The notes: generated by a model from the sequence alone, not told the origin. Positions 15,680-23,036 are shown, numbered from the stretch's first letter. The stretch: 34,764 nt of DNA from Synergistaceae bacterium (GCA_031258255.1 JAIRNC010000041.1:1-34764), one strand, 5' to 3'. Numbers and translations: made by a program.

Positions 15680-16297
15680 GTGACGCAAAAGGGCGATCCC
15701 TCCGGGCGGCGCGGGGGAAACGAGCCGCTCGTCGTATTGCGCGAGCTTCTGAGGAATCCGCGCGACATAGGCGCGCTCTGTCCCAGCTCCGCCGCGCTCG
15801 CGGACGAGATGGCCCGCCCGTTCGAGTCGTTTTTTTGGAGGGACGGCTACCTGGTCGAGCTCGGCGCCGGCACCGGCCCGGTGACAGAGGCATTGCTCCG
15901 GATGGGCGTCCCCCCTTCGAGGCTGATCGCGGTCGAGAAGTCGGCGCCGCTTGCCTATTGCCTTAAAAACCGCTTCGCCGGAGTGCACGTGCTCTGCTGC
16001 CCGGCCGAGGAACTGGGTTCGCGCCTGGACGGACGCGGCCCGGTGCGGGCCGTGGTATCGAGCCTTCCCTTCCGCAGCCTCCCTGCCGCTGTAAGCGTGG
16101 GCATAATGAGGGAGGCGGAGCGCATCCTTGCGCCCGGTGGCCTCTTCGTCCAGTTCACCTACGCCCTCCTCGGGGAGATGCCGTTCGTCCCGAGGACGTT
16201 CCGCAAGGTGCGCTCTAAGATCATTTTGCGCAACATGCCGCCCGCCAAGGTCGAGGTGTTCCGCAAGCCCAAAGCGCCGATTCAAACGGCCGGATGA
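15680..16297 (+). CDS. PmtA-like phospholipid N-methyltransferase family protein
   Basis: A 205-residue class I SAM-dependent methyltransferase. The N-terminal helix ELLRNPRDIGALCPSSAAL and the SAM loop VELGAGTGPVTEALL (residues 59-73) are the pattern of bacterial PmtA-type phospholipid methyltransferases; AVVSSLPFRSLP (125-134) and LAPGGLFVQFTY match the later motifs. Family members methylate phosphatidylethanolamine or are related to rRNA adenine methylases, so the substrate remains uncertain. Translation starts at GTG eight bases after fprA ends, and its stop overlaps the next gene's ATG by four bases, so it is coupled to the ArnD-like gene. Confidence 0.8.
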   Translation: MTQKGDPSGRRGGNEPLVVLRELLRNPRDIGALCPSSAALADEMARPFESFFWRDGYLVELGAGTGPVTEALLRMGVPPSRLIAVEKSAPLAYCLKNRFAGVHVLCCPAEELGSRLDGRGPVRAVVSSLPFRSLPAAVSVGIMREAERILAPGGLFVQFTYALLGEMPFVPRTFRKVRSKIILRNMPPAKVEVFRKPKAPIQTAG

Positions 16298-17112
16298 AGA
16301 TTGTCGCGCTCAAGATATACACCGACACGTTGAAGTCTTACAGGGACGGCGTGCCACGTCTGCTCGATACCTTGGACGAGCTGGCCATCGAGGGCAGTTT
16401 TTTCTTCGGCATGGGGAGCGAGGGGACTGGTTCTGCCCTGTCTAAGATGTTCGGGCAGGGGAAGGAAATCGTAGCGTCCGCGCCGGGCATATTGAGGGAC
16501 GCGTCGCGGCGGGGGCAGGACTGCGGCGTCTACGGGTGGAACCCCCAGGAGTGGGGCCAGCGCCTCCAAAAGATGAAGGACACCACTGTGGAGGCCGACA
16601 TCAAGCGCGCCGTAGAGTATTTCACGAGGAGGGCTGGCGCGCGCCCTAACGGCTTCGCCGCGCCGGGTTTCCGCGTCAGCTACTTCAGCCTCAGGGTGAT
16701 CGATGAAGCCCATTTCAAATATTGCAGCGACACCTTCGGCCTGCACCCCTTTTTCCCGAGGATGTCCTGGAAGACCTTCGAGACGCTCCAGATCCCGTCG
16801 AGCCTGTCTCCGTTGGAGGCTGTCCTCGCCAAAGCGCGGGAGCCGGAGGCGAAGTCCCTCCTCGATGATCTGCATGACAGCATCAGGGAGGGGCTGAACG
16901 TCCTGCCCATGAACGCGGCAATAGCCACCCTGCCGCACATTTACGGCCCATTTTGCGAATTCCTGTTGCGTTCCGTCCAAGAAGGCGTTAAATTCATAAG
17001 CCTGAACCGAGTGGCCGAACGCCTGGATCCTGGCACGTTGCCCTCCTGCGAGGTCGTCTCTTCCCGGGCCTTCGGGATGGCGGGCGAGGTGTCGGTTCAG
17101 AGTTTCGAGTGA
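16294..17112 (+). CDS. ArnD-like polysaccharide deacetylase-fold protein, catalytic residues missing
   Basis: This 272-residue protein follows the layout of ArnD, the deformylase of undecaprenyl-linked aminoarabinose. Shared landmarks include DGVPRLLDTL near residue 18, GWNPQEW at 81-87, AAPGFR at 122-127, SDTFGLHPFFP at 145-155, LQIPSSL at 165-171 and VQEGVKF near the end. Compared with remembered E. coli ArnD, most catalytic positions differ: Tyr9 replaces the first Asp of the DVD motif (Asp11 is kept), Tyr80 and Pro84 replace the metal-binding His pair, and Asn207 replaces the late His. It is therefore probably not a metal-dependent deformylase. It overlaps the methyltransferase gene and may act on lipid-linked sugars. 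Confidence 0.75.
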   Translation: MKIVALKIYTDTLKSYRDGVPRLLDTLDELAIEGSFFFGMGSEGTGSALSKMFGQGKEIVASAPGILRDASRRGQDCGVYGWNPQEWGQRLQKMKDTTVEADIKRAVEYFTRRAGARPNGFAAPGFRVSYFSLRVIDEAHFKYCSDTFGLHPFFPRMSWKTFETLQIPSSLSPLEAVLAKAREPEAKSLLDDLHDSIREGLNVLPMNAAIATLPHIYGPFCEFLLRSVQEGVKFISLNRVAERLDPGTLPSCEVVSSRAFGMAGEVSVQSFE

Positions 17113-17127
17113 GGGGGATGGTCTGTC

Positions 17128-17742
17128 TTGAGAGTACACGGGTTTTGGCCGTGCGTGGCGCTCGCGGCAACGGCGCTTGCCGCTGCCCTTTCCGCGAGCG
17201 CGGCGCTGGCTGCTGAAAAGAGCGCAGCAGACGACTGGTACGTCGAGGGCGGAGGGTACGCGCAGAAGGACATCGTGCGGGTAAGTCTCAACACGAACGG
17301 CGGCCTTCTAATAAAAAGCCAGGTCGCGGACGGAGTGGAGTACATCACGGGCTACGAGGCCTGGGGGGAACTAAACGCGAGCAAACTTAACATAAACGCG
17401 TGGCGTTACGAAGGCAAATACGAGTTCCGCGAACCGGTCGAGGCCGGCAGCTTCAACCCTACGCTCGGCGAGCCCTACAGCCTGCCGCCCTTTACCATAG
17501 ACGGGCTCACCTACAGTGTCGTGCTGACCCGCGCTGACGCCGGGACGGTGAAAATCTCGGGCTACGTGGACATAGACGTGGCTGGCAGGACGGAGATCAA
17601 CGCTGACTGCGCGATATGGCGCCAGGGGACGCCGAAGCCTGAGATCCCTGACACCGAAAGCGGCTGCGACGCCGGCGCCGGGGCGCCCGCCCTGTTCGCG
17701 CTGGGCGCGGCATTGCTAGGTAGGCGGCATACGAGGCGATGA
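17128..17742 (+). CDS. Secreted protein with Synerg-CTERM sorting signal
   Basis: A 204-residue protein with an N-terminal signal peptide (hydrophobic residues 8-28, cleavage near ALA-A at 28-29) and a C-terminal sorting signal at about residues 178-204: SGCDAGAGAPALFALGAALL followed by a basic tail. That pattern of Gly-Cys, small hydrophobic helix and Arg-rich end matches the Synerg-CTERM domain of Synergistota. The middle part is beta-rich with no motif I recognise. The start is TTG behind GAGGGGG at suitable distance. Its stop overlaps the C39-like peptidase gene by four bases, so the two are coupled. Confidence 0.85.
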   Translation: MRVHGFWPCVALAATALAAALSASAALAAEKSAADDWYVEGGGYAQKDIVRVSLNTNGGLLIKSQVADGVEYITGYEAWGELNASKLNINAWRYEGKYEFREPVEAGSFNPTLGEPYSLPPFTIDGLTYSVVLTRADAGTVKISGYVDIDVAGRTEINADCAIWRQGTPKPEIPDTESGCDAGAGAPALFALGAALLGRRHTRR

Positions 17743-18311
17743 CGGGCAACTTCGCTCTGCCGGCCCAGATGGCACCCACCAGGTTCATCTCCATCCCGCT
17801 GGTGGGGCAGGCCACGTTTTACACCTGCGGGGTGGCTGTGTTGCAGTCCATACTCTTTTACAACGGCATCGAATCCCGGCAGGACATCATCGAGCTGGCC
17901 GTGGGCTCGTCCCCGTCTTACGGCACTGGCATAAAGAACATGTGCCAGTTTTTGAACGACAAGGGATTGAAGTCGGATCTGGCGGAGGATCTCACCCTGC
18001 ATGACCTGAAGGGACACATCGACCTCGGGCGCGTGGTGGTCTGCCTCATACAGGCGTGGAACGACGAGCCGGGCCACGACTACGCGGACACGTGGTGCGA
18101 CGGGCATTACGTGACGGCGGTAGGCTACGACGACGAGAGGTTTTATTTCATGGACCCCTACAACATCGCGAACTACGCCTACGTCGAAAACGATGACTTC
18201 CTGCGCAGATGGCACGGCATCAACCTGGGCGTGAAGTACATAAACGCCGGCATCGTCGTGACGAACCCCAGCCCGGCGTACAGGCCCGGCGTGTTCACGC
18301 GTATGCCCTAG
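17739..18311 (+). CDS. C39-like (papain-fold) cysteine peptidase family protein
   Basis: A 190-residue single-domain protein of the C39/papain-like fold. Gln24 and Cys30 in GQATFYTCGVAVLQS, His123 in CDGHYVTAVGYDD and Asp139 in FYFMDP form the expected oxyanion residue and Cys-His-Asp triad. There is no signal peptide, ABC transporter domain or transmembrane segment, so it is not a bacteriocin exporter. Overlap with the Synerg-CTERM gene suggests a shared process, perhaps maturation of the surface protein, but this is inference. No clear terminator follows. Confidence 0.8.
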   Translation: MTGNFALPAQMAPTRFISIPLVGQATFYTCGVAVLQSILFYNGIESRQDIIELAVGSSPSYGTGIKNMCQFLNDKGLKSDLAEDLTLHDLKGHIDLGRVVVCLIQAWNDEPGHDYADTWCDGHYVTAVGYDDERFYFMDPYNIANYAYVENDDFLRRWHGINLGVKYINAGIVVTNPSPAYRPGVFTRMP

Positions 18312-18491
18312 AGGGCTGGTCGGCGGCTTCACACAAATAATTGTCTTTTTTTGATAGGCGCAAGGGGGCGGACTTGATCTCTGTCTCCTTGCTTTATATA
18401 GTGACAAAGGTTCACCTATTGAAACATCCCCTACATCCCCCCGCTTTTTTAGTTTAAACGTTCTTTTGTTCAATTTTCCATCGTTCTGCTG

Positions 18492-18520
18492 TTGACAATT
18501 TTTTGTGTTAAATTTAAGAT
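18492..18520 (+). promoter_or_regulatory. Predicted promoter of the PAS-HTH regulator gene
   Basis: TTGACA (18492-18497) and TAAGAT (18515-18520) with a 17-base spacer lie about 60 bases before the regulator's start. The rest of the 18312-18579 gap is AT-rich with no gene that I can support. Confidence 0.75.
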
Positions 18521-18579
18521 TCTCGTATCGTAAAGACCGCACAGCCGAATAGTTTTCTCAGGATTGGAGGACACGCTAG

Positions 18580-19263
18580 GTGCATTTCACTCTCGGCAAC
18601 GACATAAACCCTAAACTCCGCCCCTTCGTCCAGGTGATAGGCGGGCTTGGGATGATCCTGGGGGACGACTGCGAGATCCTGCTCCACGACGTGAGCCGCC
18701 TCGACCGCTCCATAGTGGCCTGCGCGAACGGACACGTCACCGGCAGGCCGCTGGGTTCGCCGATGTCAGCCTACGGCCTCCGTCTGTTGAGCGGCGACGT
18801 GTTTTCTGGGCAAGAGAGCGTCCACACGTACGCGGCCAGGGCAAACAACGGGAAACTCATCAAGTGCGGCGTCATCGCCATCAGGGACGATGGAGGGGAG
18901 ATCATCGGCCTCATATGCATCCACTTCGACACGGCAAAGGCGATGGCGGCAAAGGAGCTTATAGACGCGCTCTTCTCGTATGGCTGGCCTGAGGACACGG
19001 AACCGATCAACGAATTTTTCGGACTCGAGATAGAGGACGTGTTCAACAACGCCTTCCAGGAGATGAAGGGCCTGTTCGACAAGCCCGTCCCTGACCTGCC
19101 CAAAGCGCAAAAGAAAATAATCATAAAAAACCTGAGGGAGAGGGGATTTTTCCTCATGAAGGGGGCGGTAGGGTACGTAGCGAGGAAGATGGGGAAGAGC
19201 AAGTTCACCATTTACGGTTACATAAGGGAGATAGAGAGAGCCGATCAAAGGAGCAACTGCTGA
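18580..19263 (+). CDS. YheO/DauR-like transcriptional regulator (PAS-like domain plus HTH)
   Basis: A 227-residue regulator with an N-terminal YheO-type PAS-like ligand domain (about residues 5-118; CEILLHDVSRLDRSIVACAN, GEIIGLICIHFD) and a C-terminal helix-turn-helix (about 165-222; RGFFLMKGAVGYVARKMG then SKFTIYGYIREIE). DauR, a member of this family, represses D-arginine catabolism in Pseudomonas; related genes often sit beside amino-acid degradation operons. Translation starts at GTG behind GGAGG. It precedes the five-gene dehydrogenase cluster in the same direction and is the obvious candidate for its control, possibly at the inverted repeat at 19325-19359. Confidence 0.85.
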   Translation: MHFTLGNDINPKLRPFVQVIGGLGMILGDDCEILLHDVSRLDRSIVACANGHVTGRPLGSPMSAYGLRLLSGDVFSGQESVHTYAARANNGKLIKCGVIAIRDDGGEIIGLICIHFDTAKAMAAKELIDALFSYGWPEDTEPINEFFGLEIEDVFNNAFQEMKGLFDKPVPDLPKAQKKIIIKNLRERGFFLMKGAVGYVARKMGKSKFTIYGYIREIERADQRSNC

Positions 19264-19296
19264 CGCGGCACTTCGATTACGCTAGAAAGGAGGCTT

Positions 19297-19434
19297 GTGG
19301 CTGTCATGTGTCCGGCGTCAGGGCGTTCACGAGGAAATCGCCAGAGTTGCCTCGTGAACCGCGCAACTCGACTTGACGCCATATCGTCTGACTGGGAAGA
19401 AGAAGAAGGAGGGATCGTCGATGGATCTTATTGA
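19297..19434 (+). other. Possible leader peptide ORF (45 aa) before the dehydrogenase operon
   Basis: A strong ribosome site (AAAGGAGG, 19286-19293) is followed by GTG 19297, or ATG 19306 in the same frame. The frame runs without a stop to TGA 19432-19434, ending 14 bases inside the next gene. Five Arg codons occur within 16 codons (10-25), and the frame crosses all the helices of the structured element at 19314-19380. If translated, ribosome position would decide which helix forms and could couple translation to the dehydrogenase gene. The Arg richness could also follow from GC-rich sequence. Confidence 0.4.
19314..19380 (+). promoter_or_regulatory. Structured leader: nested and interlocking inverted repeats
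   Basis: Three perfect complementary pairs lie in 67 bases. An outer pair GGCGTCA/TGACGCC (19314-19320, 19374-19380) encloses a 10-bp pair GTTCACGAGG/CCTCGTGAAC (19325-19334, 19350-19359). A third pair GAGTTG/CAACTC (19344-19349, 19364-19369) has its left arm in the loop of the second and its right arm outside it, which is pseudoknot topology. The four-base link before the last arm is short for spanning ten pairs, so alternative hairpins are as likely. The 10-bp repeat could also be a DNA operator. No U-tract follows. Confidence 0.65.
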
Positions 19435-19759
19435 GGGACACCCGATACTTGAGCCGTCCAATTTCAAGAGGGGCGAGAAGGTCACGTTTACCTTCGACGG
19501 CGTGGCGATGGAGGGGTTCTCCGGCGCGCCGATCGCGGCAGCGCTCCACTCGAACGGGGTCAGGATCTACAGGGAGACCCCGAACATGAAGCGCTCGAGG
19601 GGGTTTTTCTGCGCCATCGGGAAGTGCAGCAGCTGTTTCATGGTTGTCGATGGCGTGCCCAACGTGAGGACGTGCGTCACGCCACTCGCGTCCGGGATGA
19701 AGGTTGAGACGCAGCGTGGCAAGGGGCGCGTGGCTATAGCCCCAGCCCCTGCGGAGTGA
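19421..19759 (+). CDS. Small 2Fe-2S subunit of HcnABC-type dehydrogenase (HcnA-like)
   Basis: A 112-residue protein with a plant-type ferredoxin fold as in HcnA and the small subunit of opine or proline dehydrogenases. The cluster ligands are C64, C69 and C72 in CAIGKCSSC and C85 in NVRTCVTPL. In this family it passes electrons from the FAD subunits. I place the start at ATG 19421, preceded by AAGGAGGG with about seven bases spacing; an upstream in-frame start at 19373 would lie in the structured leader. It is the first gene of a tightly packed five-gene set. Confidence 0.9.
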   Translation: MDLIEGHPILEPSNFKRGEKVTFTFDGVAMEGFSGAPIAAALHSNGVRIYRETPNMKRSRGFFCAIGKCSSCFMVVDGVPNVRTCVTPLASGMKVETQRGKGRVAIAPAPAE

Positions 19760-19771
19760 GGCGCCGGTGAG

Positions 19772-20881
19772 ATGACGGATTACTCGGCTGACATTCTGGT
19801 TGTAGGAGGCGGGGCGGCGGGGCTGTCCGCCGCGTCAGAGGCCGCTTCATACGGGGCGAAGGTGCTGATAGCGGAGAGCGATCTCCAGCTTGGCGGCCAG
19901 CTCGTCAAGCAGACCCATAAGTTCTTCGGGAGCAAGGACGAGTACGCCGGCACCAGGGGCTACAAAATCGCGGACATCCTCCTGGACGAGATCCGGGAGA
20001 ACGCCCGGAACGTAAAGGTCCTCACCAACACGACAGTCACGGGCTACTACATCGAGGACGGCACGTTCACGGTGATGCGCGGCGAGGATTCGTACGCGCG
20101 CGTCAAGGCACGGAAGGCGATAGTCGCCACGGGCGCGTCGGAGCGGCTCATCCCGTTCCCGAACAACGACCTGCCTGGCGTGTACGGGGCGGGCGCCGTG
20201 CAGACGCTGATGAACGTCTACGGGGTTACCCCGGGCCGTCGCGTGCTGATGGTCGGCGCCGGGAACATCGGTCTCATCGTAAGCTACCAGCTGCTCCAGG
20301 CAGGGGTCGAGGTGGCGGCTGTGGTGGAGGCGATGCCGAAGATCGGCGGGTACTGGGTCCATGCCGCGAAGATACGCAGGCTCGGCGTCCCGATCCTGCT
20401 GCGCCACTCCATAAAGGAGGCGATTGGCGAGAAGGTCGCCCGAGGCGCCGTGATAATGGAGCTGGACGACAAGTTCGCCCCGACGGGGAAGGAACAAAAG
20501 ATAGCGTGCGACGTGATCTGCCTGGCGGTCGGGCTTTCGCCCACCACGGAGATATTGGCCCAGGCGGGGTGCAAGATGAGATACGTTCCGGAACTCTGCG
20601 GATCGGTGGCGGAGCGCGACCGCACGATGAGGACATCGAACCCGGACTTCTGGTCGGCGGGCGACGCGATGGGCATAGAGGAAGCGAGCGCCGCGATGGT
20701 GGAAGGGCGTATCGCTGGGCTGTGCGCGGCAGGGAGCCTAGGTTTCCCGGCAAAGATGGAAAAGCTGGACGAATACTGGAGACGCCTCGATCACCTGAGG
20801 GCTGGCGAAGTCGGGGAAAAGATCCGCTCAGGCATCGGCAAGGTGTCCTGCGGCGCGTGGGAGGTGCAAGGCCATGAGTGA
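19772..20881 (+). CDS. FAD/NAD(P)-binding subunit of HcnABC-type dehydrogenase (HcnB-like)
   Basis: A 369-residue pyridine-nucleotide-disulfide-type oxidoreductase. The FAD-binding loop is VGGGAAGLSAA (11-21), the second Rossmann loop is MVGAGNIGLIV (160-170) and the late FAD motif includes FWSAGDAMGIEEAS. It matches the HcnB/opine oxidase A subunit but is shorter than the usual roughly 460-480 residues, because the C-terminal BFD-type 2Fe-2S domain is encoded separately at 21383-21700. In dye-linked L-proline dehydrogenase complexes this subunit handles NADH or acts as an electron module. It starts 12 bases after the small subunit and overlaps the ferredoxin gene by eight bases. Confidence 0.88.
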   Translation: MTDYSADILVVGGGAAGLSAASEAASYGAKVLIAESDLQLGGQLVKQTHKFFGSKDEYAGTRGYKIADILLDEIRENARNVKVLTNTTVTGYYIEDGTFTVMRGEDSYARVKARKAIVATGASERLIPFPNNDLPGVYGAGAVQTLMNVYGVTPGRRVLMVGAGNIGLIVSYQLLQAGVEVAAVVEAMPKIGGYWVHAAKIRRLGVPILLRHSIKEAIGEKVARGAVIMELDDKFAPTGKEQKIACDVICLAVGLSPTTEILAQAGCKMRYVPELCGSVAERDRTMRTSNPDFWSAGDAMGIEEASAAMVEGRIAGLCAAGSLGFPAKMEKLDEYWRRLDHLRAGEVGEKIRSGIGKVSCGAWEVQGHE

Positions 20882-21386
20882 AAGAGAAGCCCTTTTTAAC
20901 AGCGGGGTGCTGACAAGCGAGCGCCCGGGCGCGATCCGCCCGCCCCGGGATCTGTGGGACAAAAAGAAGGCTGGGCTCGTCGTGGTCGAATGCCCCCAGC
21001 GCATACCCTGCAACCCCTGCGCCACGAGCTGCCCGGTTGGCGCGATACTCCCCTTCGAAGACATCAACGACACGCCGAGGATCGATTACCAGAAGTGCAC
21101 TGGATGCGGCATTTGCGTGGCCGTATGCCCCGGCCTCGCGTGCTTCGTCGTGGATCTGGCGTATAGCGAGGACAGGGCGCTCTACAAACTCCCCTACGAG
21201 ATGCTGCCCCTGCCCTCAAAGGGCGACACGGTCATCTGCCTCGGCAGGCAGGGCGAGGAGCTTGCGCGCGGGACGGTAGAGGCTGTCATAGAGCCAAAGC
21301 GTGACAGGACCTACGTCATTCACGTATCAGCGCCCAAGGAATTCGCAAACGACATCAGGGCCATAAGGACAGGTGATCGGGCATGA
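20874..21386 (+). CDS. 2x[4Fe-4S] ferredoxin-like subunit
   Basis: A 170-residue electron-transfer subunit. Cys residues in VECPQRIPCNPCATSCPVGA (C40, C46, C49, C53) and in KCTGCGICVAVCPG (C75, C78, C81, C85) provide for two 4Fe-4S clusters. The C-terminal half (from about residue 100) forms a small domain without Cys (KGDTVICLGRQGEELARGTV). It overlaps both neighbours, so it is part of the complex and probably joins the FAD subunits to an external carrier. Confidence 0.88.
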   Translation: MSEREALFNSGVLTSERPGAIRPPRDLWDKKKAGLVVVECPQRIPCNPCATSCPVGAILPFEDINDTPRIDYQKCTGCGICVAVCPGLACFVVDLAYSEDRALYKLPYEMLPLPSKGDTVICLGRQGEELARGTVEAVIEPKRDRTYVIHVSAPKEFANDIRAIRTGDRA

Positions 21387-21700
21387 GCGGCGAAGCTCAG
21401 GAAAAAGTGATCATTTGCAGATGCGAGGAGATAACCCTTGACGAGATCCGGCTCTGGATCGACAGGGGCTGCGAGACGTTCGGCGAACTCAAAAGGGTCC
21501 TGCGCGTAGGCATGGGGCCGTGCCAGGGCAGGGGTTGCCAGGATATCATACTGAGGGAGCTGTCCCGCAGGAAGGGCATCCCCATCGACCAGGTAGTCTC
21601 CGACACCGTCAGGCCGCCCGTCAAGCCCATTAAGACCGGATTGCTGGCATCGGAAGGAGGTGTGGAAGCGTGGAGTGGAAAAGCAGGGCAGACGTCGTAA
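21383..21700 (+). CDS. BFD-type 2Fe-2S subunit
   Basis: A 105-residue protein with a BFD-like [2Fe-2S] domain: C12 and C14 in ICRCEEIT, and C47 and C52 in GMGPCQGRGCQDI. In HcnB-like proteins of many bacteria this domain is the C-terminus of the FAD/NAD subunit; here it is a separate gene. It overlaps the ferredoxin gene by four bases and runs 31 bases into the next gene. The tail beyond residue 75 is unstructured-looking. Confidence 0.88.
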   Translation: MSGEAQEKVIICRCEEITLDEIRLWIDRGCETFGELKRVLRVGMGPCQGRGCQDIILRELSRRKGIPIDQVVSDTVRPPVKPIKTGLLASEGGVEAWSGKAGQTS

Positions 21701-22818
21701 TCGTAGGCGGGGGCATCGTAGGCATAGCGACCGCGTACTACCTGGCCGCGTTGGGGAGGAAGGACGTCACCGTCATCGAAAAGGGGACGGTCTGCAGCGG
21801 ATCCACCGGAAGGTGCGGGGCAGGTATCCGCGCCCAGTGGGGGACGGAGATGAACTGCAGGCTCGGAATCGCGGCGCTCGATATTTTCGAGACGCTGGAG
21901 GGCGAGCTGGGCATGTCCGTAGGGTTGAATCAGGGCGGATATCTCTTGGTCGCGTACTCTGAGAAGGAGTTCGAGAACCTTAAGAAGGGCATGGCGTTGC
22001 AGAACAGCCTCGGCATCCAGAGCAGGGCTGTGACATTGGCCGAGGCCAGGGAGATATGCCCGGCCCTCGACGCGTCCGACGCCGCGGGCTTCACGTACCA
22101 CGCGCGGGACGGACATGCCGACCCGTTCCTTACGACCTTCGCGTACCTGGAGGCGGCGAAGAAGCTTGGCGTCTCGTATCACAGGAACACGGAGTGCACT
22201 GGCATCACCGTGAAAGGCGGCAGGGCCGTCGGCGTCGACACGGCGCGGGGGCACATCGACGCGGACGTGGTCATAAACTGCTCCGGCGCTTACTCGCAGA
22301 TAGTGGCGAAATTCGCCGGCGTCGATCTGCCCAACTGGGGCGAGCGGCACGAGATCATGGTCACGGAGCCGGTGGACGAGGGGGTTTGCCCGCCGATGCT
22401 GATGAGCTTCTCGGGCAACTACTACATACAGCAGAGGCCACACGGCTCGATCATCTGCGGAATGAGCCCTGCCGGGCACCCGCAGGACTTTAAGAACAGG
22501 ACCACCTGGCAGTTCATAACGGAGATGAGCCGCGTCCTGAACAAGCTCCTGCCCGTCACGAAGGACATTAGGGTCGTGCGTCACTGGGCGGGTCTTTACG
22601 ACATGACCCCGGACGGATCCCCGATAATAGGCGAGACGGACGTGAAGAATTTCTATCACTCCACCGGATATTCCGGGCATGGGTTCATGCTCGCGCCCAT
22701 CGCCGGCAAGGTCTTGGCGCAGCAGCTGACGGGCAACGCGCCGGACATAGACTTGAGCATGTTGGACTATCGGCGCTTCGCGCGCGGCGAGCTGATACTG
22801 GAGCCGAACATCACGTAG
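21670..22818 (+). CDS. DAO-family FAD-dependent catalytic subunit (HcnC / proline dehydrogenase beta-like)
   Basis: A 382-residue D-amino-acid-oxidase-fold flavoprotein, the likely substrate-oxidising subunit. The FAD loop is VIVGGGIVGIATAYYL (10-25) and the C-terminal motif STGYSGHGFMLAPIAGKVLA matches sarcosine oxidase, HcnC and L-proline dehydrogenase beta subunits. Translation starts at GTG 21670 behind AAGGAGG, overlapping the BFD gene. Substrate cannot be read from sequence; proline, hydroxyproline, an opine or glycine-type amino acid are all possible. It ends the five-gene operon and is followed by a strong terminator. Confidence 0.88.
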   Translation: MEWKSRADVVIVGGGIVGIATAYYLAALGRKDVTVIEKGTVCSGSTGRCGAGIRAQWGTEMNCRLGIAALDIFETLEGELGMSVGLNQGGYLLVAYSEKEFENLKKGMALQNSLGIQSRAVTLAEAREICPALDASDAAGFTYHARDGHADPFLTTFAYLEAAKKLGVSYHRNTECTGITVKGGRAVGVDTARGHIDADVVINCSGAYSQIVAKFAGVDLPNWGERHEIMVTEPVDEGVCPPMLMSFSGNYYIQQRPHGSIICGMSPAGHPQDFKNRTTWQFITEMSRVLNKLLPVTKDIRVVRHWAGLYDMTPDGSPIIGETDVKNFYHSTGYSGHGFMLAPIAGKVLAQQLTGNAPDIDLSMLDYRRFARGELILEPNIT

Positions 22819-22842
22819 CCCCGGCAGACTCAAGAGATGAAA

Positions 22843-22896
22843 GGAATCGCTGATTAAATGTTCTTTGGGCGAAAAGGTTATTTAATCAGCGGTTCC
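22843..22896. repeat. Long 17-bp inverted repeat after the dehydrogenase operon
   Basis: GGAATCGCTGATTAAAT (22843-22859) and ATTTAATCAGCGGTTCC (22880-22896) pair over 17 positions with a single G-U pair, around a 20-base loop. It sits between the last stop codon and the terminator. It has no T-tract and is AT-rich in the inner stem, unlike the adjacent terminator. Confidence 0.8.
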
Positions 22897-22904
22897 GAAA
22901 GTTT

Positions 22905-22934
22905 AAGCGCCCCCTCCCAGGGGGCGCTTTTTTT
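22905..22934 (+). terminator. Rho-independent terminator of the dehydrogenase operon
   Basis: A perfect 10-bp stem AAGCGCCCCC/GGGGGCGCTT with a five-base loop is followed by a T-run to 22934. Confidence 0.95.
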
Positions 22935-22956
22935 GACCTGTGGCTGTCAGGGCCTA

Positions 22957-22988
22957 TTGACAAATCGGACATTTATTGTAAATATAAT
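22957..22988 (+). promoter_or_regulatory. Predicted promoter of the SorC regulator gene
   Basis: TTGACA at 22957-22962 is followed by AAATAT after 17 bases (22980-22985) or by a perfect TATAAT after 20 bases (22983-22988). It lies about 50 bases before the regulator start. Confidence 0.6.
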
Positions 22989-23036
22989 GGCGTTCAAAAG
23001 CATATCGAGTGTTACTATGAACAGAAGGTAGATACC

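Noticed and set aside
18312-18491. Possible terminator after the C39-like gene (T-run near 18345)
   Set aside because: There is a T-run, but the preceding stem is only four or five weak pairs.
17562-18542. 326-codon minus-strand frame covering the C39-like gene and part of the gap
   Set aside because: The opposite strand has a complete peptidase with catalytic residues; the gap part is low-complexity.
21397-22833. 478-codon open frame on the minus strand across the DAO-type subunit
   Set aside because: It is opposite the well-supported FAD protein and BFD gene; composition is that of a reverse-complement shadow.
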